A stretch of DNA of 64,000 nucleotides from the NCBI GenBank assembly GCA_022072085.1, contig JAJVII010000012.1, forward strand, positions 62,001-126,000, in the 5' to 3' direction. Of this stretch, positions 8,220-17,700 are shown piece by piece (positions within the stretch are counted from its first letter, which is position 1; each line of letters starts with the position of its first letter). Origin of the DNA: Phycisphaerae bacterium (lineage in GTDB: Bacteria; Planctomycetota; Phycisphaerae; JAJVII01). Position numbers and translations under genes: made by a program. The notes beneath the pieces are model-generated. The model was not told where the DNA came from. It worked only from the letters and a program-made list of their open reading frames with translations, and ran no database searches.

Positions 8220-9905
8220 TCAGGCCGGCAGGGGCGCCAGGCCGGGGGGCGAGGGGTTGGCCAGCAGTTCGCGGGCCCGGGAGAGGGCCTTGCGCGAGGC
8301 GGCGAACATGTCGTCCTCTGAAAGAAAGACGTTGGCCCCACCGACCATCTCGACCAACTTTGTGTTGCCCAGGATGGTCCGCAGGTTCGATCGCACGCCG
8401 GACATCAGCACCTTGCCCCCGGCAGACTGGACGCGGCGGATGAACGCCCCCAGCACGTCCAGGGCAGTCACGTCGATGGCGTGGATGCTCTTGAGCCGCA
8501 GGACGAAGACCCGTGCCCGCCCCTCGACTTTCTCCAGCTTGCGCTCCAGATCCTCGGAAGAGCCGAAGTAGAGGTTCCCGCCGATCTCGATGATCAGCAC
8601 GTCCACCGGCTGGGAGAGCGAATCGATCTCCTTTTCCCTGAACGTTCCGTTCTCGGCCTCGGGGTGGATCAGCAGCCTGACCGGCACCGTGGTGGTGTCG
8701 CGCAGGTAGAGGAAGATCGAGATGGCGATGCCCATGTAGATCGCCCAGTCCAGGTCGGGCATCAGGATGGTCGCCCCGAAGGTCGCCCACAGGACCGTTC
8801 GGTCGCTGCGCCCGGCGGCGCAGACCTGGCGGATCTGGCCGACGTTGACCATGCCGTATCCGGTCAGGATGATGACGCCGGCCAGAGCGGCGTCGGGCAG
8901 GTAGCGGGCCCAGGGGGCAAACAGCAGCAGGATCGCCGCCAGCAGCAGCCCCGACAGCACGCCGGCGATCCGCGTCTGCGCCCCGCTGGCGTGGTTGATG
9001 GCCGAGCGGGTGAACGACCCGCTGGCCGGGTAGCACTGGAAGAACGAGCCGACCAGGTTGGCCGCCCCCTGCCCGCGGAACTCGCGGTTGGCGTCGACCT
9101 TTCGCCCGGAGATCGACGCCAGGGACTTGGAGATCGACATGGCCTCGACCAAGCCGATGATCGCGATCGCCATCACGCCGCTGAACAGGCCGCGCGCCTG
9201 GGCCAAGCTGAACCGGAACAGGTGCGGACGCGGCAGGACCGAGGGGATTTCGCCGGTCAGCTTCACACCGTGGCGGCCCAGGTCGAACGTCCATGCCAGG
9301 ACGATGGCCAGCAGAATGCCGATCAGCGCCCCGGGCAGCCGCTTGCCGCGTATCCTGCACAGCAGCATCACCGCGATCACCAGCAGCCCCAGGCCCAGGG
9401 CGTAAGGGTTGGTCTGACCGATGCGGGCAGCGACATGGTAGAGCTTGACCACCAGCGGCATGTAGCCCCGCCCCGGCGAAACGCCCAGCAGCGAATGGAC
9501 CTGGCCCAGGGCGATGATCACCCCGGCTCCGCAGGTGAAGCCCACGACCACGGCGTGGGAGACGTACTTGATCATCCGGCCAAACTTCATCAGCGAGAAG
9601 GCGATCTGAACCGCCCCAACCAGGAAGGTCATCAGGAAGACCATGCTCAGGGCGTCGTCGCGACCCATGTAGGACCGCATGCTGCTGGCCACCAGCAGCG
9701 AGATCGCGTTGGTCGGACCGGTGACCAGGTAGGGCGAACTGCCCATCAGGGATGCAACCATCGCCGAGACGATGGCCGTGTAGAGCCCGTAGACGGGGTT
9801 CAGTCCGGCGATGATCGCGTAGGCCATGCCCTGCGGCAGGGCCACCGTCGCCACGGTGAGGGCCGCCACGAAGTCGCGACGAGCCTTCTCAAGGGTGTAG
9901 ATCAT
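8220..9905 (-). CDS. SulP-family sulfate/anion permease with STAS domain
   Basis: 561 aa, usual length for SulP carriers. ATG at 9905 is chosen; a TTG twelve codons upstream is possible. The N-terminus holds the family signature (ALPQGMAYAIIAGLNPVYGL, LVTGPTNAISLLVA), followed by about ten further membrane segments to residue 410. The C-terminal 110 residues form a cytoplasmic STAS domain (VDVLIIEIGGNLYFGSSEDL, HAIDVTALDVLGAFIRR). It most likely imports sulfate, although SulP members also carry bicarbonate or other anions. Together with sat, cysC and the sulfotransferase elsewhere in the window it completes a plausible sulfate-to-glycan route. Confidence 0.9.
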   Translation of the reverse strand: MIYTLEKARRDFVAALTVATVALPQGMAYAIIAGLNPVYGLYTAIVSAMVASLMGSSPYLVTGPTNAISLLVASSMRSYMGRDDALSMVFLMTFLVGAVQIAFSLMKFGRMIKYVSHAVVVGFTCGAGVIIALGQVHSLLGVSPGRGYMPLVVKLYHVAARIGQTNPYALGLGLLVIAVMLLCRIRGKRLPGALIGILLAIVLAWTFDLGRHGVKLTGEIPSVLPRPHLFRFSLAQARGLFSGVMAIAIIGLVEAMSISKSLASISGRKVDANREFRGQGAANLVGSFFQCYPASGSFTRSAINHASGAQTRIAGVLSGLLLAAILLLFAPWARYLPDAALAGVIILTGYGMVNVGQIRQVCAAGRSDRTVLWATFGATILMPDLDWAIYMGIAISIFLYLRDTTTVPVRLLIHPEAENGTFREKEIDSLSQPVDVLIIEIGGNLYFGSSEDLERKLEKVEGRARVFVLRLKSIHAIDVTALDVLGAFIRRVQSAGGKVLMSGVRSNLRTILGNTKLVEMVGGANVFLSEDDMFAASRKALSRARELLANPSPPGLAPLPA

Positions 9906-10002
9906 GCCCGCCCAATATAGCCGAACGGCATCCGGCGACAAGAGAGGCTGAAGGCGGCGCGGCAGCCCGGGCGGCCGATTCGGGCGGCAGTGGAAAGACC
10001 CG

Positions 10003-10025
10003 CGAATCCGGAGGGCTGGACGCGG
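10003..10025 (+). repeat. Short dispersed repeat, copy 1
   Basis: The 23 bases starting CGAATCCGGAGGGCTGGA match 11088-11110 at 20 of 23 positions in the same orientation. The two copies bracket the cupin-HicA-HicB patch. The origin is not known to me. Confidence 0.35.
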
Positions 10026-10109
10026 CCGGAGTTCCTTGCCAGGAGGGTGGCCGGGGCAGCATCGAGGAGCCGCGTGTCAGGACCGGCCAAGTCGGACGGA
10101 GGGTCTACC

Positions 10110-10454
10110 TTAGTCCTGTCTGACGATGTCGACCGAAATCTCGACCGCCGGGATCGCGCCCCTGTTCTCAAGCCAGTGAGTCGTGTTCCTGTCTTCGGGC
10201 CAACCCACGCCCGGCCCGTAATCCGTGGCGACTCCGTTTCGATGGTCCGTGATCGTTCCTTGCAGGATGTACACAACGCCCGGCCGGTCCTTGTGGTCGT
10301 GAACCGGCCCAAAGACGCCTCCGGGTTCGATGGTCACCAGGCGCATTCGGAGCTGTCGCCCCGACATCCCCTCGATCTCGGGGCCGAGGTCGACCGCCGT
10401 GAGCAACTTCGTGGTGACGCCCTTGGTCTCCGGCGATGCCTTTTCGCTGCACAT
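10110..10454 (-). CDS. Small single-domain cupin protein
   Basis: 114 aa. The start is ATG at 10454, preceded by AAAGGAACGAACC. The sequence is a single cupin barrel: motif 1 is GPVHDHKDRPGVVYILQG with two histidines, and motif 2 is GVGWPEDRNTTHWLENRG with a third histidine. These could bind a metal, although the usual glutamate of motif 1 is not obvious. Such short cupins occur as dioxygenases, isomerases or sugar-binding proteins; no substrate can be inferred. It lies just downstream of hicA on the same strand and may be transcribed with it. Confidence 0.75.
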   Translation of the reverse strand: MCSEKASPETKGVTTKLLTAVDLGPEIEGMSGRQLRMRLVTIEPGGVFGPVHDHKDRPGVVYILQGTITDHRNGVATDYGPGVGWPEDRNTTHWLENRGAIPAVEISVDIVRQD

Positions 10455-10535
10455 GGTTCGTTCCTTTCCGGGAAGGCAGGCCGAACGTCGTGGGCCATTC
10501 GACAAGCTCATGGGGAGCCAATGGCAAATGCAGGA

Positions 10536-10754
10536 TCAACGGATTGCGGCTATGAACTCATCGGGACTGATCCCGGCCTGCCGCAGCAGGCCGCGGAGCG
10601 TACCAACGGCCAATTCCTTGTGAAGCGGTATCACACAGCCCCGGTCGCCTCGGCGCATCACGACATGACTGCCGCGCTGGCGTGCCTGACGAAAACCCAT
10701 GCGTTCCAAAGTACGAATGACATCCTGGCCGGAGATGCGGGGCAGTTTAGGCAT
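10536..10754 (-). CDS. hicA: HicA-type mRNA interferase toxin
   Basis: 72 aa, the typical HicA size. The start MPKLPRISG at 10754 overlaps the end of hicB by 8 bp. Family features are visible: the N-terminal ISGQDVIRTLERMGFR, the double-stranded-RNA-binding-like core with the catalytic-type histidine in RGSHVVMRR, and the C-terminal IPLHKELAVGTLRGLLRQAG. HicA toxins cut mRNA and are neutralised by HicB. Here the antitoxin gene comes first, the less usual order. No defect is seen, so the toxin is probably functional. Confidence 0.9.
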   Translation of the reverse strand: MPKLPRISGQDVIRTLERMGFRQARQRGSHVVMRRGDRGCVIPLHKELAVGTLRGLLRQAGISPDEFIAAIR

Positions 10755-10956
10755 GAACGGCAACCTCGAAGGTCGTCACCAACGGACGGGCGGGTCGCTC
10801 CATCGGGAACTCTTCGAGATAAAGCTCGGTCGCTTCCTGCAAGTTACGGAGTGCGTCCTCGATATCGACGCCTTGGCTGACGGTACCGACTTCGGGGCAT
10901 TCCGCCACGAACAGGTCGTTCTCTTTGTGAAGCACTGCGGTCAGCGTTCGCGTCAT
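10747..10956 (-). CDS. hicB: HicB-type antitoxin
   Basis: 69 aa. ATG at 10956 is preceded by GGAGGACTCGCC, a strong ribosome site. The sequence MTRTLTAVLHKENDLFVAEC and PEVGTVSQGVDIEDALRNLQ is the partial RNase H-like fold of HicB antitoxins. It is short and lacks the C-terminal DNA-binding helix-turn-helix or ribbon-helix-helix seen in longer HicB proteins, so autoregulation by this protein alone is doubtful. It is co-transcribed and translationally coupled with hicA. Confidence 0.9.
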   Translation of the reverse strand: MTRTLTAVLHKENDLFVAECPEVGTVSQGVDIEDALRNLQEATELYLEEFPMERPARPLVTTFEVAVHA

Positions 10957-11087
10957 GGCGAGTCCTCCATTTGCAGTATATCCGTCGCTCTGCCCAGGGG
11001 CAATCACGCAGCGGCATGACCCGCGGTCCGACGGCACAAAGAGAATACCGCTTCCTCAGCGGCCTCAGCGTCCCCGCGGCATGTCTC

Positions 11088-11110
11088 CGAATCGGGAAGG
11101 CTGGACACGG
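11088..11110 (+). repeat. Short dispersed repeat, copy 2
   Basis: Starts CGAATCGGGAAGGCTGGA and matches 10003-10025 at 20 of 23 positions in the same orientation. It lies in the 295-bp gap upstream of hicB, where I see no gene. Confidence 0.35.
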
Positions 11111-11251
11111 TTAGAACTTTTCGCGGCCGAGGCATGGGCCCTTGGCGGCCATAGTTGACAGTATGGCACTTCGCGGCGTTTGGTAGAGAACAAGACGAAG
11201 GTGCGGCCGCACCTCGCGGTGTTCCTGTGGCAAGATGGCCTGAAGATGACG

Positions 11252-11626
11252 TCACAAGGGGGCGAAGTCCTCTGGGTGCGAATCATAGTGTTGCTCAAAC
11301 AGACCGAAAAGGAAAGAGTCATCCGGAATTAGGCCAGCATATTCTCCATCTAGAGCCGGCTCTTCTACCTCCAGGTCTTTTCCAGTGCTGAGCACTTCCC
11401 TTACGCGAACCAGAAGCTTTGCGACCGAATCGACACCGAAGAAGTGGTACCCCTCGGCCGCATATGACAACTCTAAGGGCGTCAGACACTCAACAGCGTG
11501 CAACACGCCACCGTTCATGGCTAGCCCGTGGGCGCGGAGAAGATTGCAGATCGCTCGATCGCCGATCTTCGGAGTTGCCCCACCGCCTGCGCAGGCCCTG
11601 TTCCAGATCAAGTCCGACTCCCGCAT
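11252..11626 (-). CDS. Conserved-looking protein of unknown function
   Basis: 124 aa from ATG at 11626, chosen because GGAG lies eight bases upstream; ATG at 11650 is an in-frame alternative without a ribosome site. The protein is acidic and soluble, with helices around ICNLLRAHGLAMNGGVLHAV and a C-terminal LFGLFEQHYDSHPEDFAPL. The layout (an N-terminal helical domain, then a short acidic tail) recalls DMP19/SMI1-type small proteins, some of which are immunity proteins, but I cannot confirm membership. Base composition is lower in GC than the neighbouring genes, which fits an accessory gene beside hicAB. Confidence 0.6.
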   Translation of the reverse strand: MRESDLIWNRACAGGGATPKIGDRAICNLLRAHGLAMNGGVLHAVECLTPLELSYAAEGYHFFGVDSVAKLLVRVREVLSTGKDLEVEEPALDGEYAGLIPDDSFLFGLFEQHYDSHPEDFAPL

Positions 11627-11823
11627 TCGATATTCTCCATGATGTGCCATTCACCGCAGTTCGCAAATCCGGTAGCCTCACCCACGAGTTTGAACCGGGG
11701 CCCTCGCACGAGTGATCATAAGCTGAGTCTGCGCAAGAAGAAAGCCGCCCCGTTGTTCGCGGTCGCCTTTCGCGTGAAGAAAGTTGGGAAGACTGGTTTG
11801 GAACCATGCATCGGGCCGAACTG

Positions 11824-12210
11824 CTACTTCCTGCGGCGGCGGGCCAGGGGGGCGGCCAGGGCGCCGAGCAGCAGCAGGGCGAGCGTGGCCGGCTCGGGGA
11901 CCGCGACCGCGGCCAACTGGGCGTCCCAGGTCACCGCGTAGTCCCAGCTCGCGAAGTCGCTGTTGGCGAAGCCCAGCGTGAACTCGTATCGGCCGGCTGA
12001 CAGGCCGGTCAGGTAGATATGCTCGACGTTGTCGACGGTCGAAACGCTCTGGTCGATCAGGCTGCCCTGCACGTAGCCCGAGGCGTTGTAGAACTTCAGG
12101 TTGATGTCGGCCAGCGACGGCGTGAAGGTGGCCGACGCAAACGGCGTCTGTCCGTCCACCTCGGCGATCGCGCGGTTCCAGGTCAGCAGGATCGACAGCG
12201 AGGTGACCTC
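11824..12210 (-). pseudogene. C-terminal part of the PEP-CTERM S8-like protein, after an in-frame stop
   Basis: This stretch is in the same frame as the S8-like gene upstream and is separated from it only by a TAG at 12211-12213. It encodes about 128 residues: a beta-sandwich segment (LSILLTWNRAIAEVDGQTPF, HIYLTGLSAGRYEFTLGF) and a full PEP-CTERM tail (VPEPATLALLLLGALAAP, LARRRRK). A GTG at 12159 could start translation of the last 111 residues but would give no signal peptide. The simplest reading is one gene split by a nonsense mutation: changing TAG to CAG gives an unbroken open frame of 477 codons. Confidence 0.75.
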
Positions 12211-13257
12211 CTAGCCAGCGGCGACCTCGAAGAAGTAGGTCTTGCCCGACGCGGTCAGCGTGTCGTAGTCCCAGCCGGTCGTGCCGACGTCGGCGACGGC
12301 GCTGGCCTCCTGCTCGCCGGAGGTCAGGATGCGGTCGCTGTTGTCGATGTTCAACTCGCCGGCGCCGTAGCGGGAATCCAGCGGCTGGGTCTGGGTGTGC
12401 GACCACGAGACGAACTCGGTCTTGGTCGCCCCGCCCATCAACAGGGCCTTGATGGTCAGTTCCTTGGAGGCGTGAACGTCGCTGCCGGCGGTCTGCATCA
12501 GCAGCCCAGCGGCGGCGCTGACCATCGGCGTGGCGTAGCTGGAAGCCGTGCCGGGGGCGACGATGTCGGGCTTGGATCGGCCGGCCACGTCCAGGCTGGT
12601 CGGCCCGTGGCTGCCGCCGCCGTCTCTTCGGCCGACGACGATGGCGTTGTAGCTCTGGCCCAGCAGCTTGGGCACGGTGGTCGTTGAGCCGTTGTTGACG
12701 GCGACGACGGCCAGCACGTTGTCGCGGACGACCATGTAGTCCAGGCGGCGGGTGATCTCGATGGCGTCGGCGTCGGAAGTCTGGGAGTCTTTGCTGACCC
12801 AGCTCGCGTTGATGATGCGGCTGGTCTCGACCTTGGGGGCGTAGCGGTTGTAAGCGCGGAGGAAGCCCGTGTCCAGCCAGTTGCCGGCGCTGTAGACGTC
12901 GATGGTCGCAATGCCCGATGCGATGCCCGAGTTGCCGTAGTAGTACGTGCCGACCGTGTAGGCGTGGCTGGAGTAGGCGCCGATGCCGGTCTTGTCGGTG
13001 AAGGTCTTTCCCGAGAAGGCCACAGGGATGGTCGAGGGCGGCGTGTAGGGCAGATACTGCGTGCCGTTGACGTCAAGCGACGCCTCGACCTGGGTCACCT
13101 TGACGCCCGAGCCGTTGGGGATGGGCTGGCTGGCCAGCGTCCGGCGGGCGACCATCGACGTGTAGCCGATGTCGTCCATGTAGCCGGCCGAGGCGGTCTG
13201 AGTCCAGGGGAGAACAAGAGCGACGGCGAGGAATCCGATCCGGCGAACAGGACGCAT
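12211..13257 (-). CDS. Secreted S8 (subtilase)-like protein, cut short by TAG
   Basis: 348 aa from ATG at 13257, with GAGGAG eight bases upstream. A signal peptide ends at TQTASAG. The subtilase-like layout is visible: GSGVKVTQVEASLD in place of the Asp motif (Glu in the Asp position), SSHAYTVGTYYYG carrying the His, and GTASSYATPMVSAAAGLLM carrying the Ser. Planctomycete PEP-CTERM proteins of this type commonly show Glu for Asp, so peptidase activity is uncertain. As read, the product lacks the PEP-CTERM anchor and would be released or misfolded. The gene body ends in YFFEVAAG directly before TAG. Confidence 0.8.
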   Translation of the reverse strand: MRPVRRIGFLAVALVLPWTQTASAGYMDDIGYTSMVARRTLASQPIPNGSGVKVTQVEASLDVNGTQYLPYTPPSTIPVAFSGKTFTDKTGIGAYSSHAYTVGTYYYGNSGIASGIATIDVYSAGNWLDTGFLRAYNRYAPKVETSRIINASWVSKDSQTSDADAIEITRRLDYMVVRDNVLAVVAVNNGSTTTVPKLLGQSYNAIVVGRRDGGGSHGPTSLDVAGRSKPDIVAPGTASSYATPMVSAAAGLLMQTAGSDVHASKELTIKALLMGGATKTEFVSWSHTQTQPLDSRYGAGELNIDNSDRILTSGEQEASAVADVGTTGWDYDTLTASGKTYFFEVAAG

Positions 13258-13454
13258 CCGGGGCGCTCCTCAGACCCTTATACGTCTTGTCCGAAGGCGC
13301 CCTGGGTCGGGGCAGGCCTCTCGAACCCTTCTCAATAGTCATTCTTGCAAACCGCGTACCACAGATGGGTCGATCGGAGGCAAGATGTCATAACCATATA
13401 AAATGCAATTGTTTACATGCAATAACCCCCGTTCCTGGTTTCCCTCTGTGATGA

Positions 13455-13476
13455 GAAAATGCAACATGCGTGTTGC
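13455..13476 (-). terminator. Weak hairpin terminator after the guanylyltransferase gene
   Basis: On the minus strand the RNA reads GCAACA-CGCA-UGUUGC followed by AUUUUCUC. This six-pair stem with a short U-rich tail lies 30 bp after the stop of the guanylyltransferase gene. The stem is short, so efficiency is doubtful. The nearby AT-rich stretch 13400-13465 also carries three ATGCAA copies upstream of the S8-like gene and probably holds its promoter. Confidence 0.35.
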
Positions 13477-13505
13477 GAGATGTGTACACGCCCCCGGGAA
13501 GTCAC

Positions 13506-14588
13506 TCAGTCATGTGCGTCGCCGAACTGCTCGCGGACCCGGGCCAGCAGCGTCTTGAGGTCGCCCGCCCGGGCCTTGGAGGTCACCAGCGTGACGCCGC
13601 GGCTCTGCACGACGACGAGGTCCTCGACCCCCAGCGCCGCCAGCAGCGCCCCCGGCTCATCCGAGAACAGGATGTTGCCCTTGGCATCCACCGTCGCCAC
13701 GCGGCCGCGGCACAGGTTGGCCTGGCCGTCGGTGGGGTTGACCTCCGCGACCGCCGGCCAGTTGCCGACGTCCAGCCACTGGCAGTCCAGTTCGCGGACC
13801 AGCACGGAGCAGTTCGGGTCAACCGACGCCGGCTCCATCAGGGCGAAGTCGATGCTGATGCGCGGCAGGTTGGAGTAGGCCGCCGCCGTCCGGGCCGCGT
13901 CGCCGTCGGCCCAGGCGTCGGCAGCCGCCCGCAGCGCCCGCAGATGATCGGGGCGAAACCGGCCCAGCCGGGCGACCAGCGTGTCGGCCCGCCAGATGAA
14001 CATGCCGCTGTTCCAGTAGTGCTGTCCGTCGGCGCAGTAGCCGACGGCCGTCGCGTGGTCCGGTTTCTCCACGAAACGCCGGACGCGGAAGGCCTGCTTG
14101 CCCACGGCCGGCCCGCGATGGATGTAGCCCAGGCCCGTGTTCGGCCAGGCGGGCGGGATGCCAAGGGTCACCAGCGCGCCGGGGTCCGCGTCCAGCAGGC
14201 CCATCGCGTCCTCGACGGCGCTGGCGAAGCGGTCGACCGGGCGGATCACGTGATCGGCGGTGAAGATGCCGACCTTGGCGTCGGGATCGCGGCGGGCCAG
14301 CAGCAGACAGGCCAGGCCGATGGCGTTGGAGGTGTCGCGAATGGCCGGCTCGCCCAGGATGTTCTCCCGCGGCAGCGAGGTCGCGACGCGGGCGATGGGC
14401 TCGACGAGTTCGGCGCTGGTGACGATCCAGGTCCGCTCGGGCGGGAACAAGCCGCCCAGCCGCTCCAGGGCCAGTTCGAGCAGGCAGCGGCCTTCGACCA
14501 GGGGGAGCAACTGCTTGGGCCGCCCCTGCCGGCTGAGCGGCCACAGCCGCGTGCCGCTGCCGCCGGCCATGATCACTGCGTGGTTCAT
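13506..14588 (-). CDS. manC: Mannose-1-phosphate guanylyltransferase
   Basis: 360 aa, the size of the short (GMP-only) enzymes without the phosphomannose isomerase domain. The start is ATG at 14588 with AGGAG ten bases upstream. The nucleotidyltransferase signature GGSGTRLWPLSRQGRPKQLL sits at residues 9-28, and VGIFTADHVIRP and FVEKPDHATAVGY are typical of the family. It makes GDP-mannose from mannose-1-phosphate and GTP in the cytoplasm, the donor for mannose- or fucose-containing glycans. It stands alone between the two envelope-protein genes. Confidence 0.9.
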   Translation of the reverse strand: MNHAVIMAGGSGTRLWPLSRQGRPKQLLPLVEGRCLLELALERLGGLFPPERTWIVTSAELVEPIARVATSLPRENILGEPAIRDTSNAIGLACLLLARRDPDAKVGIFTADHVIRPVDRFASAVEDAMGLLDADPGALVTLGIPPAWPNTGLGYIHRGPAVGKQAFRVRRFVEKPDHATAVGYCADGQHYWNSGMFIWRADTLVARLGRFRPDHLRALRAAADAWADGDAARTAAAYSNLPRISIDFALMEPASVDPNCSVLVRELDCQWLDVGNWPAVAEVNPTDGQANLCRGRVATVDAKGNILFSDEPGALLAALGVEDLVVVQSRGVTLVTSKARAGDLKTLLARVREQFGDAHD

Positions 14589-14706
14589 CGTCCTGGGCTC
14601 CTGCAACGTCGGCGCGTTCCGCCGACGACAGGATAACCCGTGTGCGTCCGGAGAATCAACCGGCGATTCGGGAGGCGGGGTCAACGCCCCGGCGAGAAAC
14701 CGGGGT

Positions 14707-17700
14707 CTACCAGGTCATCACGCTTCGGCCGATGATCTGCGGGCGGACGTAGCCGGCGGCGCCCGGCGCGTAGTTGCACTTGGAGCGGTCCAGCAACACC
14801 ATCAGCCGCCGGTGGAACTTGCCCTTGGCCGCTGGATCCCAGAAGTTGCCCGTGTAGCTGCGGTCCAGATCCTCGACCAGCACGTAGACCATGAACACGT
14901 CGCTGCGCGTCGTGCCCACGTCGGTCAGCCGATCCATCATGAAGTTCTGCTCGGTCGGGCTGCCCGGCGATTCCTGGTCGCAATGCCACGCTGTGCTGCT
15001 GCTGTTCACCCACGTACTGCTCTGGGTGTCGTAATACCACGTCGGCACGGGGCGGTTGGTCGCGGTGGACCACCTCGCAACATCCGGCTGCTCAAGTCGA
15101 GCGTTGTACTGGGTGATCGACTGGGCCACATAGGAACTGTTACCGGTGTAGGTCAACTGGTCCAGCAGGGGCTTCATGCTGGTCATCTCGTTCACCAGGC
15201 CCAGTTGCCCGACGCCCTCCTGGAAACCACGATTGGTCGCGTTCTGTCGATAATCATAAATGCGCTGATGCAACTGGTAAGTGAATCCCGAGACGGCCTT
15301 CTTCCTCTGGGCGAGCTTCTGGTATATGTCCATGCCCTCGTCGTTGCCGTCAGGCCCGTTGGCCCCGTGCCAGGTCATCCCCGGGGACATGTAGTAGCTC
15401 ATGCACATCAGCACATGCGGCGGGGCGGTGTTGACGTTGACCAGGCCGGGCAGACGCAGTTCCGTCAGGTCGTCGGCCGTCCCGTCCCCGTTGTCGTCGG
15501 CGCTGTTATACCGCCGGCTCATCCGCGTCAGCCACCCCAGCACGCGATAATCCCCCCGCGTCGCGTTCGCCCAGTTCAGATACAAATCCCCCGTCGCCGC
15601 CCCCGTCGTCGCCGCCGTGATATGGTCCGTCACCGCCTTGCACCCGCTCACGCCCGCCGCCTGCGGGCCCACCGTCATCAGATAGTGCAACTGCCCCACC
15701 GTGTCAAAATCATGCACCACGTTGTCCGGCGGCACCGCAATCGACGCCAGCCGCCCGTCCTGATACGGCGTGTAGAACGTCGTCACTACCTCCGCGTTCT
15801 GGCTCCCGAAACTCTGCGTCGGCGTGTTGTACCACACGTCCCGCGACTGCAGCCACTGCTTGTCGCCCCGGCTGGCGTGCCGCGTCACGTTCCCGATCGA
15901 CGGACGGTCCAGCCACTGGCTGACCCCCATCGCCGCCGAGATCGCGCTGTTGCCCGCTCGGTCCACGATCACCAGCGGGTTGCCCGCTCCCGACGCCTGG
16001 TTGGACAGCATCGGACGCAGCAACTCGATGTCGCGGTTGATGTCCCCGTTGCGGAACAGCAGGTTCCCGTTGGTGATCGCCGTCCCGATGAACACCGACG
16101 GCCAGCCGAATCCCTCCGCCGTCGTCGCGTGGCTGCGGATCGTCAGCCGGCCCCCCGCCGACACCACCGTCCCGCCCGGGATCGTCACCGCCAGCGTGCC
16201 CAGACGAATCTGCCAATACCCCACGTTCACGTCCACGTTATACGGGTTGAACAGCTCCAACGCATACCGGCTGTTGCTCCACGTGCTCAACGCGTAGTGC
16301 TTGATCGCCACCTCCGTGATGAACACCTGCGGCTCGTTCCCGTATATCCCGCTGGTGTTATACACCGTGTCCACCTTGTTGCTCCCCCCGCCCGCTCCCG
16401 TCGTCGAGAGGTCCTGGTCGGCGTCCCGCCAGTCCGCCAGGTTCACCACCGCCTGCTCCACCTGCTGGCTGCTCAGGCCCCCCGTCGGCGCCATCGCCCC
16501 GGACAACGCAAACGCCGCCACCAACGCCTTGGTATACAGCGCATTGTGCGGGCTGGCGTTGTTCACATACAGACACCCCGGATCATCCGCTGTCTTCAGC
16601 CCCGCCTTGTAGATCGCCATCCACGCGTCCCAGCTCGCCGCTCCCGACGGCGCCCCCCCCGTCGGCATCACGTTCGGATGCACATTACGCACCCAACTGT
16701 AGCTGGTGAAATACATCTGGAGCGAGTTGTTGATGTGCGCCGCGTCAAAAGGATTGGTCAGCGGCACCGTCTCGCTGATGTCGGGGATCAGGTAACGCCG
16801 GTCGGCGCTGCGGGTGTAGGAGTAGCTTCCGACGGTGGCTGCGCGATCGGTGAAGGTCATCGGCCAGTCGAGTTCAAGGCGGGCGGCGGCCGGTCCGGGC
16901 TTGACCCCGTAGCTCTGGAGCGCGAACGTCTCCCAGGGACGGAACGGCAGGGCGTTGGGGAACGTGTCGGTGATCCGGGCGTTGTCCAACTGCATGCTGT
17001 AGTCCAGGTCCGGATGCTTCACCAGTTCCGCGGAACCGATATCCGACTGGGACGAGAGCGATCGGCCGAAGTAAGCGCCGTAACTCTGGTTGGACGCCAT
17101 CCATTTGAACGCCCCGTTGCCATACTGGCTCCAGACGGCCTCGATGCTGGCCGCTGGGGCGTCCACGCTGTAGGGCGTGTTTCCCAGGTCGAAGGGCGTC
17201 CCGCGGCCGGCTGTGTTCAGGTTGATCATCGCGCTCTCGTCGATCACCCGCACCGCCCAGCGATACTGGCCGTTGGGGCTGAGCAACCATCGCGAGTCGT
17301 TCACGCCGTCCCCGTCGGCGTCGGCCTCCAGGGCGCTGGCCAGCACGCTCGTGTCCGTTGCCGCCACCCCGCGGTTGAAGTTGGGGCCCGCCAGATTGGT
17401 GATGTGCGGCCAGAGGTAAACCCCGCCGGCCTGCTTTTCCGGCAGCGTGCTGGCCAGCCAGGCGTCGTCCCACAGGCCGAACTTCGCGGGGTCGCTGTTG
17501 GTGCAGGGGAAGTCGAACGGCTCGTCGGGCACGTCGTGGCTGGACGTGCCGTTCCCGAGCATGTTGGCGTCGTCGCCCCAGAGGTCGCGGGTCAACTGCC
17601 CGATCACCACTTCGCAGACCGCGTTGGCTTCCACGTCCAGGCGGGCGTCCTCCAGCCCGATCGCGCCGGCGGCACGGTCCATCTGGCTCATGCCCAGAAA

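Noticed and set aside
8071-9360. Treating the PEP-CTERM tail as the end of a long gene overlapping SulP
   Set aside because: Upstream of about 8190 the frame is Arg/Gly-rich shadow sequence of the SulP gene with no signal peptide.
12211-12213. Reading the TAG as programmed read-through or pyrrolysine
   Set aside because: No suppressor tRNA, SECIS-like or read-through context is seen, and a single C-to-T change explains it.
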